Shown: positions 54,342-63,194 of the stretch, in pieces
Layout of the letters: each line of letters starts with the position of its first letter
How positions within the stretch are numbered: the stretch's first letter is position 1
Assembly: GCF_024714495.1 (NCBI RefSeq)
Contig: NZ_JAMZMJ010000013.1
Coordinates: 62,001 to 126,000, forward strand
DNA from: Marinoscillum pacificum
Lineage (GTDB): Bacteria > Bacteroidota > Bacteroidia > Cytophagales > Cyclobacteriaceae
Reading direction: 5' to 3'
Length of the DNA: 64,000 nt
Notes under the pieces: generated by a model
What the model saw: only the letters and a program-made list of their open reading frames with translations
What the model was told of the DNA's origin: nothing
The model's database searches: none
Made by a program: the position numbers and the translations under genes

Positions 54342-54590
54342 ATGTCTACAAAACTAACATTGTCTATTGATGAAGAAGTAGTTCGTAAGGCGAAGGAATA
54401 TTCAAAAGCCAGCGGACGAAGCCTTTCTAGTTTAATAGAGTCCTACTTAATTGGTTTGACCTCTTCTGGAGATGCAAATAATGAAGTAAGTACTCCGTTG
54501 ACATCTAGATTACTTGGATCCATCAAAGGAAATGGTTCTGTAGATATTGAAAAAGTACTAACTGATAATTGGAAAGCCACTGATGATTAA
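54342..54590 (+). CDS. DUF6364-like antitoxin
   Basis: An 82-residue protein whose first half, KLTLSIDEEVVRKAKEYSKASGRSLSSLIESYL, is a ribbon-helix-helix DNA-binding domain of the DUF6364 antitoxin kind; the second half is the toxin-binding tail. It overlaps the PIN-domain gene by 8 bases and has a strong promoter directly before it. As in other RHH antitoxins it should repress its own promoter and neutralise the toxin (family knowledge). Confidence 0.8.
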   Translation: MSTKLTLSIDEEVVRKAKEYSKASGRSLSSLIESYLIGLTSSGDANNEVSTPLTSRLLGSIKGNGSVDIEKVLTDNWKATDD

Positions 54591-54993
54591 AGCGTTTATT
54601 GATCCAGACCTGATACTTGAGTTTTTAATGGATAAGCAGCCTCAATCAAGAGAATCTGCTAAGATATTTACATTGGCTGAGCGTAACGAAGTGAAGCTTT
54701 TGGTTTCAGCACAGGCGTTCAGTAATCTGTATTTGATCCTAAAGCAATATGCGAGCCATGAGAAGGTGGTAGAGAAACTACAGCTCTTAACGCAACTAGT
54801 AGAAGTAGGGACTTTGGATCAAAAAGCCGTCTTAAGTGCACTAAATTCTAACTTTAATAACCTGATAGATGGCATTCAGAATTATTGTGTGGAAAGTAAT
54901 AACGTAAAAGTGTTAATTACTCGGCGACATAAGGATTACAAGAATAGTGGTTTGTCTATCATGAGTCCTGCACTTTTTCTAGAAATGGTCTAG
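54583..54993 (+). CDS. PIN-domain toxin-like protein, altered active site
   Basis: A 136-residue VapC-like ribonuclease homologue. FIDPDLILEFLMD keeps the first Asp of the PIN active site but has DPD in place of the usual DTN. The region normally reading DFEDAIQ reads NLIDGIQ, so the conserved Glu is replaced by Ile, and VLITRRHKDYKNS covers the last motif. The protein may be weakly active or inactive as a nuclease. It is paired with the DUF6364-like antitoxin and overlaps the convergent DUF58 gene by 4 bases. Confidence 0.75.
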   Translation: MIKAFIDPDLILEFLMDKQPQSRESAKIFTLAERNEVKLLVSAQAFSNLYLILKQYASHEKVVEKLQLLTQLVEVGTLDQKAVLSALNSNFNNLIDGIQNYCVESNNVKVLITRRHKDYKNSGLSIMSPALFLEMV

Positions 54994-55895
54994 CGCATTC
55001 TTTTTCTTTTGATCAGATAAGCACCAAGTATTTTATCGAATGTGTCTGCTGTATTCGCCTCTATCATGTCGATTTTGTAAGTGCCACATTTGATTTTGAG
55101 TTCATGATATAGTTGACTCATTTTTTCCTTGTAAGCGTCCTTAATATCTCTAGGATTTAGCTTCACCACATCGTTTGATTCGATATCAATAAATCGATGT
55201 GGGCGATCATCAAAATCAAACTCTAGTTCTGTCGCATGGTCTGTAACATGGAATATAAGAATCTCATGTTTGTTATGTTTTAGGTGTTGTAAAGCCTTGA
55301 AGATTTCGTCCAGATCATTTGATTTCTGAAACATGTCACTAAATATGATCACAAGTGATCTTCGGTGGATTTTCTGAGCTATCTGATGCAATACTGCCGC
55401 TACGTCTGTTGCAGAATCCCCTTCGGAGTTTAGTTGTTCATTCAAGTGAGTTATCAGCTGACTTAGATGTGATTTAGTGGTTTTAAGTGCTGATTGGTAG
55501 ATAATTTTATCAGAAAAAGTGGTTAGCCCAACGGCATCTCGCTGTGACGATAGGAGGTAAGCAATAGCTGCGGCACAAACAACGGAGAACTGCAACTTAT
55601 CATTGCCAGGTTTAGGATAATGCATCGAATTGGAAACATCCAGCAGAATTTGAGCTCTTAGGTTGGTTTCTTCTTCGTATTGTTTGGTATACAACCGATC
55701 TGTTCTGGCATACACTTTCCAGTCTACATGTCTTGTGCTTTCACCAAAATTGTACAGTTTATGCTCTGCAAATTCAACTGAAAAGCCATGATAGGGAGAT
55801 TTGTGAAGACCCGTAATGAATCCTTCTACCAGCTGTTTGGCGAGTAGTTCCAGGTTTTCGAATTGCTTAATGTCCGCTAGTCTGATGTCCTTCAT
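54990..55895 (-). CDS. DUF58 domain protein
   Basis: About 301 residues, family often found with MoxR ATPases. FAEHKLYNFGESTRHVDWKVYARTDRLYTKQYEEETN is the DUF58 signature, followed by a von Willebrand A-like part with LLDVSNSMHYP (MIDAS-type DxSxS) and VIIFSDMFQ. ATG at 55895 (MKDIRLADIKQFENLELLAKQ) is preferred; a TTG start would add 20 residues. No MoxR gene is in the window. Role probably in assembly of a membrane complex; unknown here. Confidence 0.85.
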   Translation of the reverse strand: MKDIRLADIKQFENLELLAKQLVEGFITGLHKSPYHGFSVEFAEHKLYNFGESTRHVDWKVYARTDRLYTKQYEEETNLRAQILLDVSNSMHYPKPGNDKLQFSVVCAAAIAYLLSSQRDAVGLTTFSDKIIYQSALKTTKSHLSQLITHLNEQLNSEGDSATDVAAVLHQIAQKIHRRSLVIIFSDMFQKSNDLDEIFKALQHLKHNKHEILIFHVTDHATELEFDFDDRPHRFIDIESNDVVKLNPRDIKDAYKEKMSQLYHELKIKCGTYKIDMIEANTADTFDKILGAYLIKRKRMR

Positions 55896-56066
55896 TGTAC
55901 TTCCTAAACGATTTTTCTTTTCAATTGATCTCCAAAGTAACGATTTTCCTTGCAACTCTTATAAAGATTGAGGTTTGCATTTGTCAATTTTAAAATGCTA
56001 TATTTAACTGCAAATTGATTGAACCTATATCAGTAACAATTTAAGACCAAACAAACATTTAGAATT

Positions 56067-56414
56067 GTGGAAGAGAATAAGGAAAAAGGGAGAGACGAGA
56101 TTTATTCTGAGCGTGTGAGAGCGGGAAAGAGAACCTATTTTTTTGATGTGAAGTCTACTAGATCAAACGATTATTACTTGACAATCACTGAAAGCAAAAG
56201 AAGGTTCAAAGATGACGGCTTCTTCTATGAAAAACATAAAATCTTTTTGTACAAAGAGGATTTTCACAAATTCCTCGAGGCACTAAACGAAACTGTAAAT
56301 CACGTAAAATCAGAATTGCTACCAGATGTCGATTTTACACAATTTGAGAATGAAGAGTCTGATGCGGAAGAAATGAAAATCGCCGATGAGGATTCTGATC
56401 TTAAGTGGGATTAA
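56067..56414 (+). CDS. PUR-alpha-like nucleic acid-binding protein (DUF3276)
   Basis: A 115-residue protein starting with GTG. ERVRAGKRTYFFDVKSTRSNDYYLTITESKRRF is the single PUR repeat of Bacteroidota DUF3276 proteins, which dimerise to bind single-stranded DNA or RNA. The acidic tail (ENEESDAEEMKIADEDSD) is usual. It has its own terminator. Role probably in RNA metabolism or stress. Confidence 0.85.
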   Translation: MEENKEKGRDEIYSERVRAGKRTYFFDVKSTRSNDYYLTITESKRRFKDDGFFYEKHKIFLYKEDFHKFLEALNETVNHVKSELLPDVDFTQFENEESDAEEMKIADEDSDLKWD

Positions 56415-56432
56415 TACAATAGATGAAATAAT

Positions 56433-56460
56433 AAGCTCCAACCTAAGGAGCTTTTTTTAT
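56433..56460 (+). terminator. terminator of the PUR gene
   Basis: AAGCTCC and GGAGCTT form a 7-base-pair stem around AACCTAA, followed by TTTTTT. It ends ten bases before the next gene's ATG. Confidence 0.75.
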
Positions 56461-56469
56461 TTTTAGGCC

Positions 56470-57561
56470 ATGAATCGTACACTGGCCGCTATTATCGGAT
56501 TCGTTTTGTTACTAGGTGTAGCTATTTGGTATTTCTCTACCATTTTTGCTTACCTGACTATTTCGATAGTATTAGCCACCGTCTTGCGGCCATTAACTAA
56601 TCAGATCAATCGCTTTCAAGTATTCGGAGGAAAGATTCCACGATTTATCGCCATTATTACTTCTTACGCGGTGGTTGTTGCAGTGCTATCTCTATTCGTA
56701 TTGCTTTTTGTTCCTTTGATCTCTGAGCAAATTGAAGTACTCAGTACGCTCAATTTCAATGTGGTTTATGATTCAATGGTAGCACCATTGAAGTGGTTTG
56801 AGCAATACCTCGTTACGAATCATCTCACCGAGCAGGAGCCCGGTTTTATTGTCGATTCTACCAGACAAGGACTTCTTAAATTCATTCAAGGCATCAATTT
56901 TACAGATGTCGTTAATCAGTTGCTTAGTTTCACTGGGAGTTTCTTTGTGGGAGTGCTGGCCGTAACTTTCATCACATTCTTTTTGCTCTATGAAAACGGC
57001 TTGATCCGAAGACAGATCATTGCATTAATTCCCAATCAATATTTTGAGGTATTCATTTCAGCACTGTATAAGATCGAGCGATTACTTTCCAATTTCTTGC
57101 TTGGCATTCTGTTTCAGATGTTTTCCATATTCAGTTTGGCGTCGATTGGGTTATCAATAGCTGGAGTGAATTATGCGGTAACAATTGCGGTTTTTGCAGC
57201 CATTGCTAATTTGATTCCGTATTTAGGGCCATTGCTTGGAGGTAGTTTTGGTATTTTGGTGGCTTTTAGTACTTCTGGAGATTTTTCGTTTAGCAATGAG
57301 AACATCATTTTGATAGTCAAAGTCTTTTCAGTTTTTGCAGCTGTTCAAGCCATCGATAACATTGTCTTACAGCCACTTATTTTCTCGAAAAGTGTGAAAG
57401 CGCACCCTTTAGAAATATTTGTCATTATTTTTGTGGGCGCAACCATAGCCGGGATTCCGGGGATGGTAGCAGCTATTCCGGTGTATACTGTGTTAAGAGT
57501 CTCATCTACAGAGATTTATGCTGGATTTAATCAATACAGAGTATTTAAAAGTAAGAGCTGA
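56470..57561 (+). CDS. AI-2E family transporter, second copy
   Basis: A 363-residue membrane protein with about eight helices and the family motif NLIPYLGPLLGGSFGILVAFS, then AVQAIDNIVLQPLIFSKSVKAHPLEIFVIIFVGATIAGIPGMVAAIP. It is a distant relative of the protein at 30364. Four bases separate it from ychF, so they likely form one message. Substrate unknown. Confidence 0.8.
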   Translation: MNRTLAAIIGFVLLLGVAIWYFSTIFAYLTISIVLATVLRPLTNQINRFQVFGGKIPRFIAIITSYAVVVAVLSLFVLLFVPLISEQIEVLSTLNFNVVYDSMVAPLKWFEQYLVTNHLTEQEPGFIVDSTRQGLLKFIQGINFTDVVNQLLSFTGSFFVGVLAVTFITFFLLYENGLIRRQIIALIPNQYFEVFISALYKIERLLSNFLLGILFQMFSIFSLASIGLSIAGVNYAVTIAVFAAIANLIPYLGPLLGGSFGILVAFSTSGDFSFSNENIILIVKVFSVFAAVQAIDNIVLQPLIFSKSVKAHPLEIFVIIFVGATIAGIPGMVAAIPVYTVLRVSSTEIYAGFNQYRVFKSKS

Positions 57562-57564
57562 TCT

Positions 57565-58662
57565 ATGGGATTAAGATGTGGAATTGTAGGGCTTCCGAAT
57601 GTTGGAAAATCCACTTTGTTTAACGCGCTATCGAATGCTAAGGCAGAAGCGGCAAACTTTCCATTTTGTACGATTGAACCAAACGTAGGTGTGATAACAG
57701 TGCCAGATGAGCGTTTGGATGTGTTGAAAGGACTTGTAAATCCTCAAAAAGTAGTTCCAACCGTCATCGAGTTTGTGGACATAGCAGGATTGGTAAAAGG
57801 GGCAAGTAAAGGTGAAGGACTAGGTAATCAGTTTCTTGCAAACATCCGTGAAGTGGATGCGATCATTCACGTAGTAAGATGTTTTGAAAATGACAATATT
57901 GTACACGTTGAAGGACGTGTAGACCCGATAGAAGATAAGGATGTAATTGATACAGAACTTCAATTCAAAGATTTGGAGTCTGTTGATAAAAGAATACAGC
58001 GAGTAGAGAAAATAGCCAAGACTGGTGACGCCAAGGCTAAAAAGGAATTGGAGACCTTAGCGGCATTTAAAAAGCACCTGGAGTCTGGTCAGAATGCTCG
58101 TGCTTTGGAGATGGACAAAGAAGAACGTTCTGTAATTCGTGATTTGCAGTTACTTACAGATAAGCCAATTATCTATGTAGCGAACGTGGAGGAAGAGAAT
58201 GTGAATTCTGGAAATGAGCACAGCAAGAAATTTGAAGAGTTTGTTGCTCCAGAAAATGCTCAGGTTGTAAAAGTGTCTGCAGCGTTGGAAGCTCAAATTG
58301 CTGAATTTGACGATGAAGATGATAAGGCGATGTTCCTTGATGAATATGGACTGACTGAATCAGGTTTGAACCGTTTGATCAAAGCGGCTTATTCATTACT
58401 TGATTTGATTACCTACTTTACCGCAGGGGTGACGGAAGTTAGAGCATGGACGATCAAAAGAGGATGGAAAGCACCGCAAGCTGCGGGTGTGATTCACACG
58501 GACTTTGAACGTGGATTTATCAAGGCAGAAGTGATAAAACTTGCTGATTATGAGCAGTATGGATCAGAAAATGCTTGTAAAGAAGCTGGAAAGCTATCCA
58601 TAGAAGGTAAAGAATATGTGGTGCATGACGGTGATATAATGCACTTCAGGTTCAACGTGTAA
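57565..58662 (+). CDS. ychF: redox-regulated ATPase YchF
   Basis: A 365-residue OBG-like P-loop protein. GLPNVGKSTLFNALS is the nucleotide loop, FPFCTIEPNVGVI the switch region, and GAGKS-type specificity is that of YchF, which prefers ATP. DIAGLVKGASKGEGLGNQFLANIREVDAIIHVVRCF and the C-terminal TGS region (YFTAGVTEVRAWTIKRG) match. It binds ribosomes and acts in stress responses. It lies directly upstream of the Cas6 homologue (77 bases). Confidence 0.95.
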   Translation: MGLRCGIVGLPNVGKSTLFNALSNAKAEAANFPFCTIEPNVGVITVPDERLDVLKGLVNPQKVVPTVIEFVDIAGLVKGASKGEGLGNQFLANIREVDAIIHVVRCFENDNIVHVEGRVDPIEDKDVIDTELQFKDLESVDKRIQRVEKIAKTGDAKAKKELETLAAFKKHLESGQNARALEMDKEERSVIRDLQLLTDKPIIYVANVEEENVNSGNEHSKKFEEFVAPENAQVVKVSAALEAQIAEFDDEDDKAMFLDEYGLTESGLNRLIKAAYSLLDLITYFTAGVTEVRAWTIKRGWKAPQAAGVIHTDFERGFIKAEVIKLADYEQYGSENACKEAGKLSIEGKEYVVHDGDIMHFRFNV

Positions 58663-58739
58663 GTTTTTCGATAAATAGCCGAACAAAAAATCTTAACACT
58701 GTGTTGCGGTCGTAGTTATATTTTTTAAAGACTTGTGCC

Positions 58740-59549
58740 GTGAGAATAAGAATAACGTTCAATGTCAATAATAGAGGAGGACTGGTTCCTTTTCATCATC
58801 AATATCTGATTTCTGAGGTTATCAGAAATATTTTGGAAGAGGATAATTCCGATGAATTCAGGAATTATCCTTTTTATAGTTTCTCTGGATTAAAAGGTCA
58901 AACCAGACTTAGCAGAAATGGTTTGCGTTATAATTCTAAGAAAGTGACTATTGTTGTTTCCTCTGTTAGTGAACCATTTATTAGTCACCTGGTTGGATTG
59001 CTTTTAAAGCAGGATGCGATACAAATTGCTGATCTTAACATTACTCCAGAGCTTGCTGAAGAGGAAGTATCAGTAGGTTTGGATGGAGAAGCAAAATTTT
59101 TATGTATAAGTCCGCTAGTAGTTATCTCTCCAGAAGATGATCCAGCTTCAGCCAAAGAATTCATAGACCCGACATCGGATACCTTCTCAGATTATCTTTT
59201 TGAAGCCACGATCAATCGAATGACGAGTTATGGTATTGATGTAGATTCGATCCCAAATATTCAAAAATTTCAACTTGTTCCTGATAAAGAGTATTTGAAT
59301 AAGCTAAAATCTTCAAATAAGAAGTTTGCCAGAATTTATCCAATGTACAAGCATGGTGAGAAGCTGGAAGTTCGTGGATACACGTTTCCATTCACACTTT
59401 TTGCTGCGCCGGAGGTACAAGCTTTTGTGTACACCTGTGGTCTTGGCTCCATGTGCTGCAAAGGGTTCGGAATGCTGGATATTGCCAACTCCAATCCCGT
59501 GGAGCGTACAGTTCCTTTCATGAAAAAGTCAGAACTGGTTTCTGCTTGA
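58740..59549 (+). CDS. cas6: CRISPR-associated endoribonuclease Cas6 homologue (orphan)
   Basis: A 269-residue protein beginning with GTG. The opening RIRITFNVNN, followed by a loop with GGLVPFHHQYLISEVIRNIL, is the Cas6 N-terminal ferredoxin-like fold. His19 and His20 lie where the catalytic His of many Cas6 enzymes is found. The C-terminal glycine-rich loop (GLGSMCCKGFGML, residues 234-246) is the family's diagnostic GxGxxxxxGxG element. No CRISPR array and no other cas gene are present within this window, so it is an orphan here. Its 3' end overlaps the convergent plug gene by 21 bases. Either it processes arrays located elsewhere or it has been recruited to another RNA. Confidence 0.8.
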   Translation: MRIRITFNVNNRGGLVPFHHQYLISEVIRNILEEDNSDEFRNYPFYSFSGLKGQTRLSRNGLRYNSKKVTIVVSSVSEPFISHLVGLLLKQDAIQIADLNITPELAEEEVSVGLDGEAKFLCISPLVVISPEDDPASAKEFIDPTSDTFSDYLFEATINRMTSYGIDVDSIPNIQKFQLVPDKEYLNKLKSSNKKFARIYPMYKHGEKLEVRGYTFPFTLFAAPEVQAFVYTCGLGSMCCKGFGMLDIANSNPVERTVPFMKKSELVSA

Positions 59550-60821
59550 TATCAAACGGTATCCGATTAGCTGATCATAATTGTTGAAAGGACTTCTGTA
59601 ATACACCAGAATCTCATAATTATTGATGGCTTGAAAATGGCTGCCTTCAAAATAGGTGACAGGTAGTGACTCACTGCTTACCCAATACAGGTAATCATAA
59701 TACCCCTGTTTCAACAAAAGTTGACCTTTGTAGCTTCCTACGGCTTCATCATAATACATTCTATTATTTGGAGATAGATCCCAGTTATTGTGTCTTCCTG
59801 CTATATAAACGTCTCCATTGATAGGTTCTGTGATGAGTTCAAAGTGTACTTTGATATATTCACTTTCGAGTTGGCTGTCATTAGGATCTCTATTTTCCAG
59901 ATAGTATCCGCCATTCATATCATCCTGAAATTGGGTGTAAGCCAGGCCTTTTCTGGATTTGTCGAAGCTAAGGAAAGCATCCACTTCATTTTCCTTATAT
60001 TGAACATTGGCGACATTCATTCCACGATATTCAGTGGATCTGAGGTCAAAAAAGCGGAACTCATTCCAGGCCGGAAAATTATTTTCCCCATTAAAATGTT
60101 CGTAAATCAGCAATCCTTCAGACATTCTAATGTTGGTAGGTTGTAATCCGGTTATTTCTGTGTGCCAGTTGTGATTTTGTAACACGGTTACCTTGATGTC
60201 ATTATATGGGTTGATATTATCCAGGCCGTCATACTGCACTTGAAATTCAATTTGTTGATTTTGATTTCTTTTGGAGACCATGTTGCTGGCTCGTACAGAA
60301 CCTTCTATAGATACACCACCATCGTATACTAAAAACCTTCGGGTGAAGAGTAAATCTGATTTATCACTGTTTCTATATGCAACTAAAATGTAATTTCCTG
60401 ATTTTGTGGGGGTTGGAAGTGTTGCGCCATACTTCACATATTGCTCTCGAGCATTCTGGGAAAAATTGTATTCATCAACAGAGAACTCATTGTATTCATC
60501 TAAAAATTGAATGTCGTTAAGGTTTGATTTTCTCCAGTCATAGTTGCAATGAATGTATCGTACATTGACATAATCGGCGTTTTTTTGGAGTAAATCAAAT
60601 TCTAGTCGTAATCCGGATGTATTCGAAATCGGAAGGGTAGGATATTGTAGAGTGTTTGATAGATTTTCTCCATAAGGATACAATTGGACCATTCCAATAG
60701 CTGGCTCATAATTTAAATCGTCATGTACGAGTTTTTTTTGAGATTTTGTATCAGTAGTCGTACTAACTGGCACACAACTTGCTAGTACTAAGCTTATCAT
60801 AATGGATGGAAGATATTTCAT
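59529..60821 (-). CDS. T9SS plug-domain lipoprotein (DUF5103)
   Basis: A 430-residue lipoprotein (lipobox LASC). The family, DUF5103, includes the Plug protein that closes the SprA translocon of the type IX secretion system. Segments such as GRHNNWDLSPNNRMYYDEAVGSYKGQLLLKQGYYDYLYWV and NTLQYPTLPISN match it. The window also contains a T9SS cargo protein, which agrees with a working system. The sprA and sprE genes are not here. Confidence 0.85.
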   Translation of the reverse strand: MKYLPSIMISLVLASCVPVSTTTDTKSQKKLVHDDLNYEPAIGMVQLYPYGENLSNTLQYPTLPISNTSGLRLEFDLLQKNADYVNVRYIHCNYDWRKSNLNDIQFLDEYNEFSVDEYNFSQNAREQYVKYGATLPTPTKSGNYILVAYRNSDKSDLLFTRRFLVYDGGVSIEGSVRASNMVSKRNQNQQIEFQVQYDGLDNINPYNDIKVTVLQNHNWHTEITGLQPTNIRMSEGLLIYEHFNGENNFPAWNEFRFFDLRSTEYRGMNVANVQYKENEVDAFLSFDKSRKGLAYTQFQDDMNGGYYLENRDPNDSQLESEYIKVHFELITEPINGDVYIAGRHNNWDLSPNNRMYYDEAVGSYKGQLLLKQGYYDYLYWVSSESLPVTYFEGSHFQAINNYEILVYYRSPFNNYDQLIGYRLISSRNQF

Positions 60822-60987
60822 GTGTGATTGTAAGAGTTTATATAGTCACTTGGAATTGGTATAGAACCACTCTTAATCTTAGTTGAGAAATTAAAGAAAG
60901 GGTAGTTTGATACTCATTTCATAAATTTGTTATTGCGATTCCAACGATTTGCAAGATATCAGAGTCTATTGATTTAAACTATACTGA

Positions 60988-61548
60988 ATGAGTTTCAGTG
61001 ACGAAGACCTAATCGAAGCCTGCTCTAAAGGAAAACGTAAAGCACAGGAAGAATTGTATGCGAGATACAGTTCTAAGATGTATCCTATTGCCTTACGGTA
61101 TTCAAAAATGCAGCAGGAAGCAGAAGATATTCTGCAGGAAGCCTTTATTAAAGTGTTTAAGAACATTAAAGACTTTAGAAAAGACTCGTCATTGGCGTAT
61201 TGGATCAAGCGTATTGTCATCAATACCGCTTTGAACCATCAGCGTAGTAAGTTGTACCTCTACCCAATGGTAGATATCGGCGACTTAAGAAATCATACAG
61301 GCCCTGAGCTTACCCTTTCTAATTTTACTTACCAGGAACTATTGGCCATGATTCGTAGGTTGCCTACTGGCTGTCAGGTGATTTTTAACCTGTACGCAAT
61401 AGAAGGCTTTAAGCATCATGAGATAGCTGATAAGTTAAATATCAGTGAAGGGACTAGCAAATCTCAATATGCCAGGGCAAAGAGCTTGTTGAAAGAATGG
61501 ATATCAGAAAGTAACAACATCGATTATGACAGGGCGGGAGAATTCTGA
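60988..61548 (+). CDS. ECF-type RNA polymerase sigma factor
   Basis: A 186-residue sigma-70 family protein. Region 2 spans YARYSSKMYPIALRYSKMQQEAEDILQEAFIKVFKNIKDFR, and region 4 is LLAMIRRLPTGCQVIFNLYAIEGFKHHEIADKLNISEGTSKSQYARAKSLLKEWI. The next gene starts 23 bases before its stop, so they are co-translated. It is probably held inactive by the membrane protein encoded next. Target genes unknown. Confidence 0.9.
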   Translation: MSFSDEDLIEACSKGKRKAQEELYARYSSKMYPIALRYSKMQQEAEDILQEAFIKVFKNIKDFRKDSSLAYWIKRIVINTALNHQRSKLYLYPMVDIGDLRNHTGPELTLSNFTYQELLAMIRRLPTGCQVIFNLYAIEGFKHHEIADKLNISEGTSKSQYARAKSLLKEWISESNNIDYDRAGEF

Positions 61549-62917
61549 GGATAACTTTGAGCAGGAATGGCGAGGCGCCTTTGATGGGTGGAGCGAGGAA
61601 GCACCATCTGCCGTATGGCGTGATATAGATCGTCGTTTGGCTTATGAAGCTGTTAAAACCTACAAGACCAAGGTAGTTATTTATCAATGGGTAGCAGCTG
61701 CTGCTATATTGTTAAGTTTTTCATTTGGGACCATACAGTACTTTGGCGAGCAGCCAACCACTTACGTGATAAGTGCTGCAGCGGATATTGATTCGCCTAA
61801 TCAACTTAGAGTAGGTGCTATTGAACTTCAGGAAAACGAGGAAATCAGTAATGGAGTGAATCGTTTTAGGCGAGGTAATGGAATGGATGACTCATTTGGT
61901 CGTTCAGGGTCTACTTATCAGACTGGAATGATTACTTATGAGGATAATTCTTCAAATGAGTCCGGATCAAATACTATTGATTTTGCTAATACCGATGATT
62001 TTGAAAAAATAGAAGTAGCATTAATTGATTTGAATGCTATTGGATACAGTCCTGAAACGACCATTTCATCGAATCATGAAGAGAAGTTTATTTACTTTCT
62101 TCCTGTAAATTCTCGTGGTAAAAAATATCAAATGTCTGACGAACCAAAATATTGGGCAGGGATAGACGTTGGTTCTGGTAGTTTTAACCCTAACTATAAT
62201 ACTAATGTTAGTTCTTTGGAAAGTTTAGGAGTATCGTCAGCCAATGGTTTTTCTCAGAATTCCAATGGTTTGTTTGATAGTGAGTCGCCAAACTTAAGAG
62301 AGAATATGACACCAGGTGAGACAGTATCCATGGGAGTGAACTTTGGAATAATGCTTGGAGATCGCTGGAGATTGCACAGTGGGGTGCAATATGCTCGAGC
62401 TGGTGCTACAACTGAAACTAATATTTTGGTAAGAACATCTACACTTCAGGAAGGAATTCCAGCAACAGGGCAAGGAAAAAATATACCAGCAGTGGCTCAT
62501 TTAGTGGCTAGTGAAAACGTGGTAGAGTATGATTATGAAGACGTGGATATGAGTAATGTGTTTGAGTTTACTTCCATTCCTGTAAAAGCGGGTTATTTAA
62601 TTCTTGATCAAAAACTTAGTGTGGAAGTTAACGCTGGAGTGGTAACTAATATCTACTTAGGTAATAGGTTGACTACCGATAATCCAGATGTAGCTGAACT
62701 AACGATAGGGCCAGGAGATGCCTCTCCATATAGGGATTTGAGTTTCAGTGGATTGGCAGGGGTTCAACTAGGTTACCGTTTTATGAAAAAAATCGATGTA
62801 ATCGTAGAGCCGAACTATAGACAATCAATCAACACATTGACCAAGTCATCCAGTAATTTTTCCACTACACCATCAGGATTCGGATTTATGACGGGTCTTA
62901 GATATAATTTCAATTAA
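61526..62917 (+). CDS. anti-sigma-like membrane protein with C-terminal outer-membrane-type barrel
   Basis: A 463-residue protein. The cytosolic first ~45 residues contain WRGAFDGWSEEAPSAVWRDIDRRL, resembling the sigma-binding head of Bacteroidota anti-sigma factors. One membrane helix (YQWVAAAAILLSFSFGTIQYF, about 50-70) follows. After a polar linker the last ~270 residues look like a PorT-type beta-barrel: WAGIDVGSGSFNPNY, SMGVNFGIMLGDRWRLHSGVQY, FSGLAGVQLGYRFM and the ending FGFMTGLRYNFN with a terminal aromatic residue. One chain spanning the inner membrane and carrying a barrel is odd, so the barrel may be a periplasmic beta-domain instead. Start overlaps the sigma gene. Confidence 0.7.
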   Translation: MTGRENSEDNFEQEWRGAFDGWSEEAPSAVWRDIDRRLAYEAVKTYKTKVVIYQWVAAAAILLSFSFGTIQYFGEQPTTYVISAAADIDSPNQLRVGAIELQENEEISNGVNRFRRGNGMDDSFGRSGSTYQTGMITYEDNSSNESGSNTIDFANTDDFEKIEVALIDLNAIGYSPETTISSNHEEKFIYFLPVNSRGKKYQMSDEPKYWAGIDVGSGSFNPNYNTNVSSLESLGVSSANGFSQNSNGLFDSESPNLRENMTPGETVSMGVNFGIMLGDRWRLHSGVQYARAGATTETNILVRTSTLQEGIPATGQGKNIPAVAHLVASENVVEYDYEDVDMSNVFEFTSIPVKAGYLILDQKLSVEVNAGVVTNIYLGNRLTTDNPDVAELTIGPGDASPYRDLSFSGLAGVQLGYRFMKKIDVIVEPNYRQSINTLTKSSSNFSTTPSGFGFMTGLRYNFN

Positions 62918-62979
62918 CTTTACAACCATATAGATTCAACTAGGGTCTATAACATAATCGATAACTAATTACGCCAGAT

Positions 62980-63105
62980 ATGACAGAAGACAGACTAACC
63001 AGCACTGAGCAGGTGGAGGAGAAACCACGCGTGCTCGAATTGATTAGATTATCCACTTTGACTTTATTGGTTCTAATTTTCTTATCGCTACTTTATGTAG
63101 GTTAA
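62980..63105 (+). CDS. 41-residue single-pass membrane microprotein
   Basis: A small ORF of 41 codons starting with ATG. The protein has a charged head (MTEDRLTSTEQVEEKPRV) and one hydrophobic helix (LIRLSTLTLLVLIFLSLLYVG) that ends the protein. Downstream of it a possible terminator is found. It follows the anti-sigma-like gene by 62 bases on the same strand and may belong to the sigma operon. Coding status is inferred from the clean signal-anchor layout; it is too short for a family call. Confidence 0.5.
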   Translation: MTEDRLTSTEQVEEKPRVLELIRLSTLTLLVLIFLSLLYVG

Positions 63106-63126
63106 AAAATAGGATCTGAACGGATT

Positions 63127-63194
63127 GACCGGCTTGAGTTTATGATTTAATGTTAACCATTAGTCATTTATTTGGGCCGGTCATTCTTTTTTTT
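63127..63194 (+). terminator. possible terminator with long loop
   Basis: GACCGGC (63127-63133) and GCCGGTC (63176-63182) pair across a 42-base loop and are followed by a T-run (63187-63194). Confidence 0.45.

Noticed and set aside
58663-60987. CRISPR array near the Cas6 homologue
   Set aside because: No regularly spaced direct repeats were found in the gaps around the gene.
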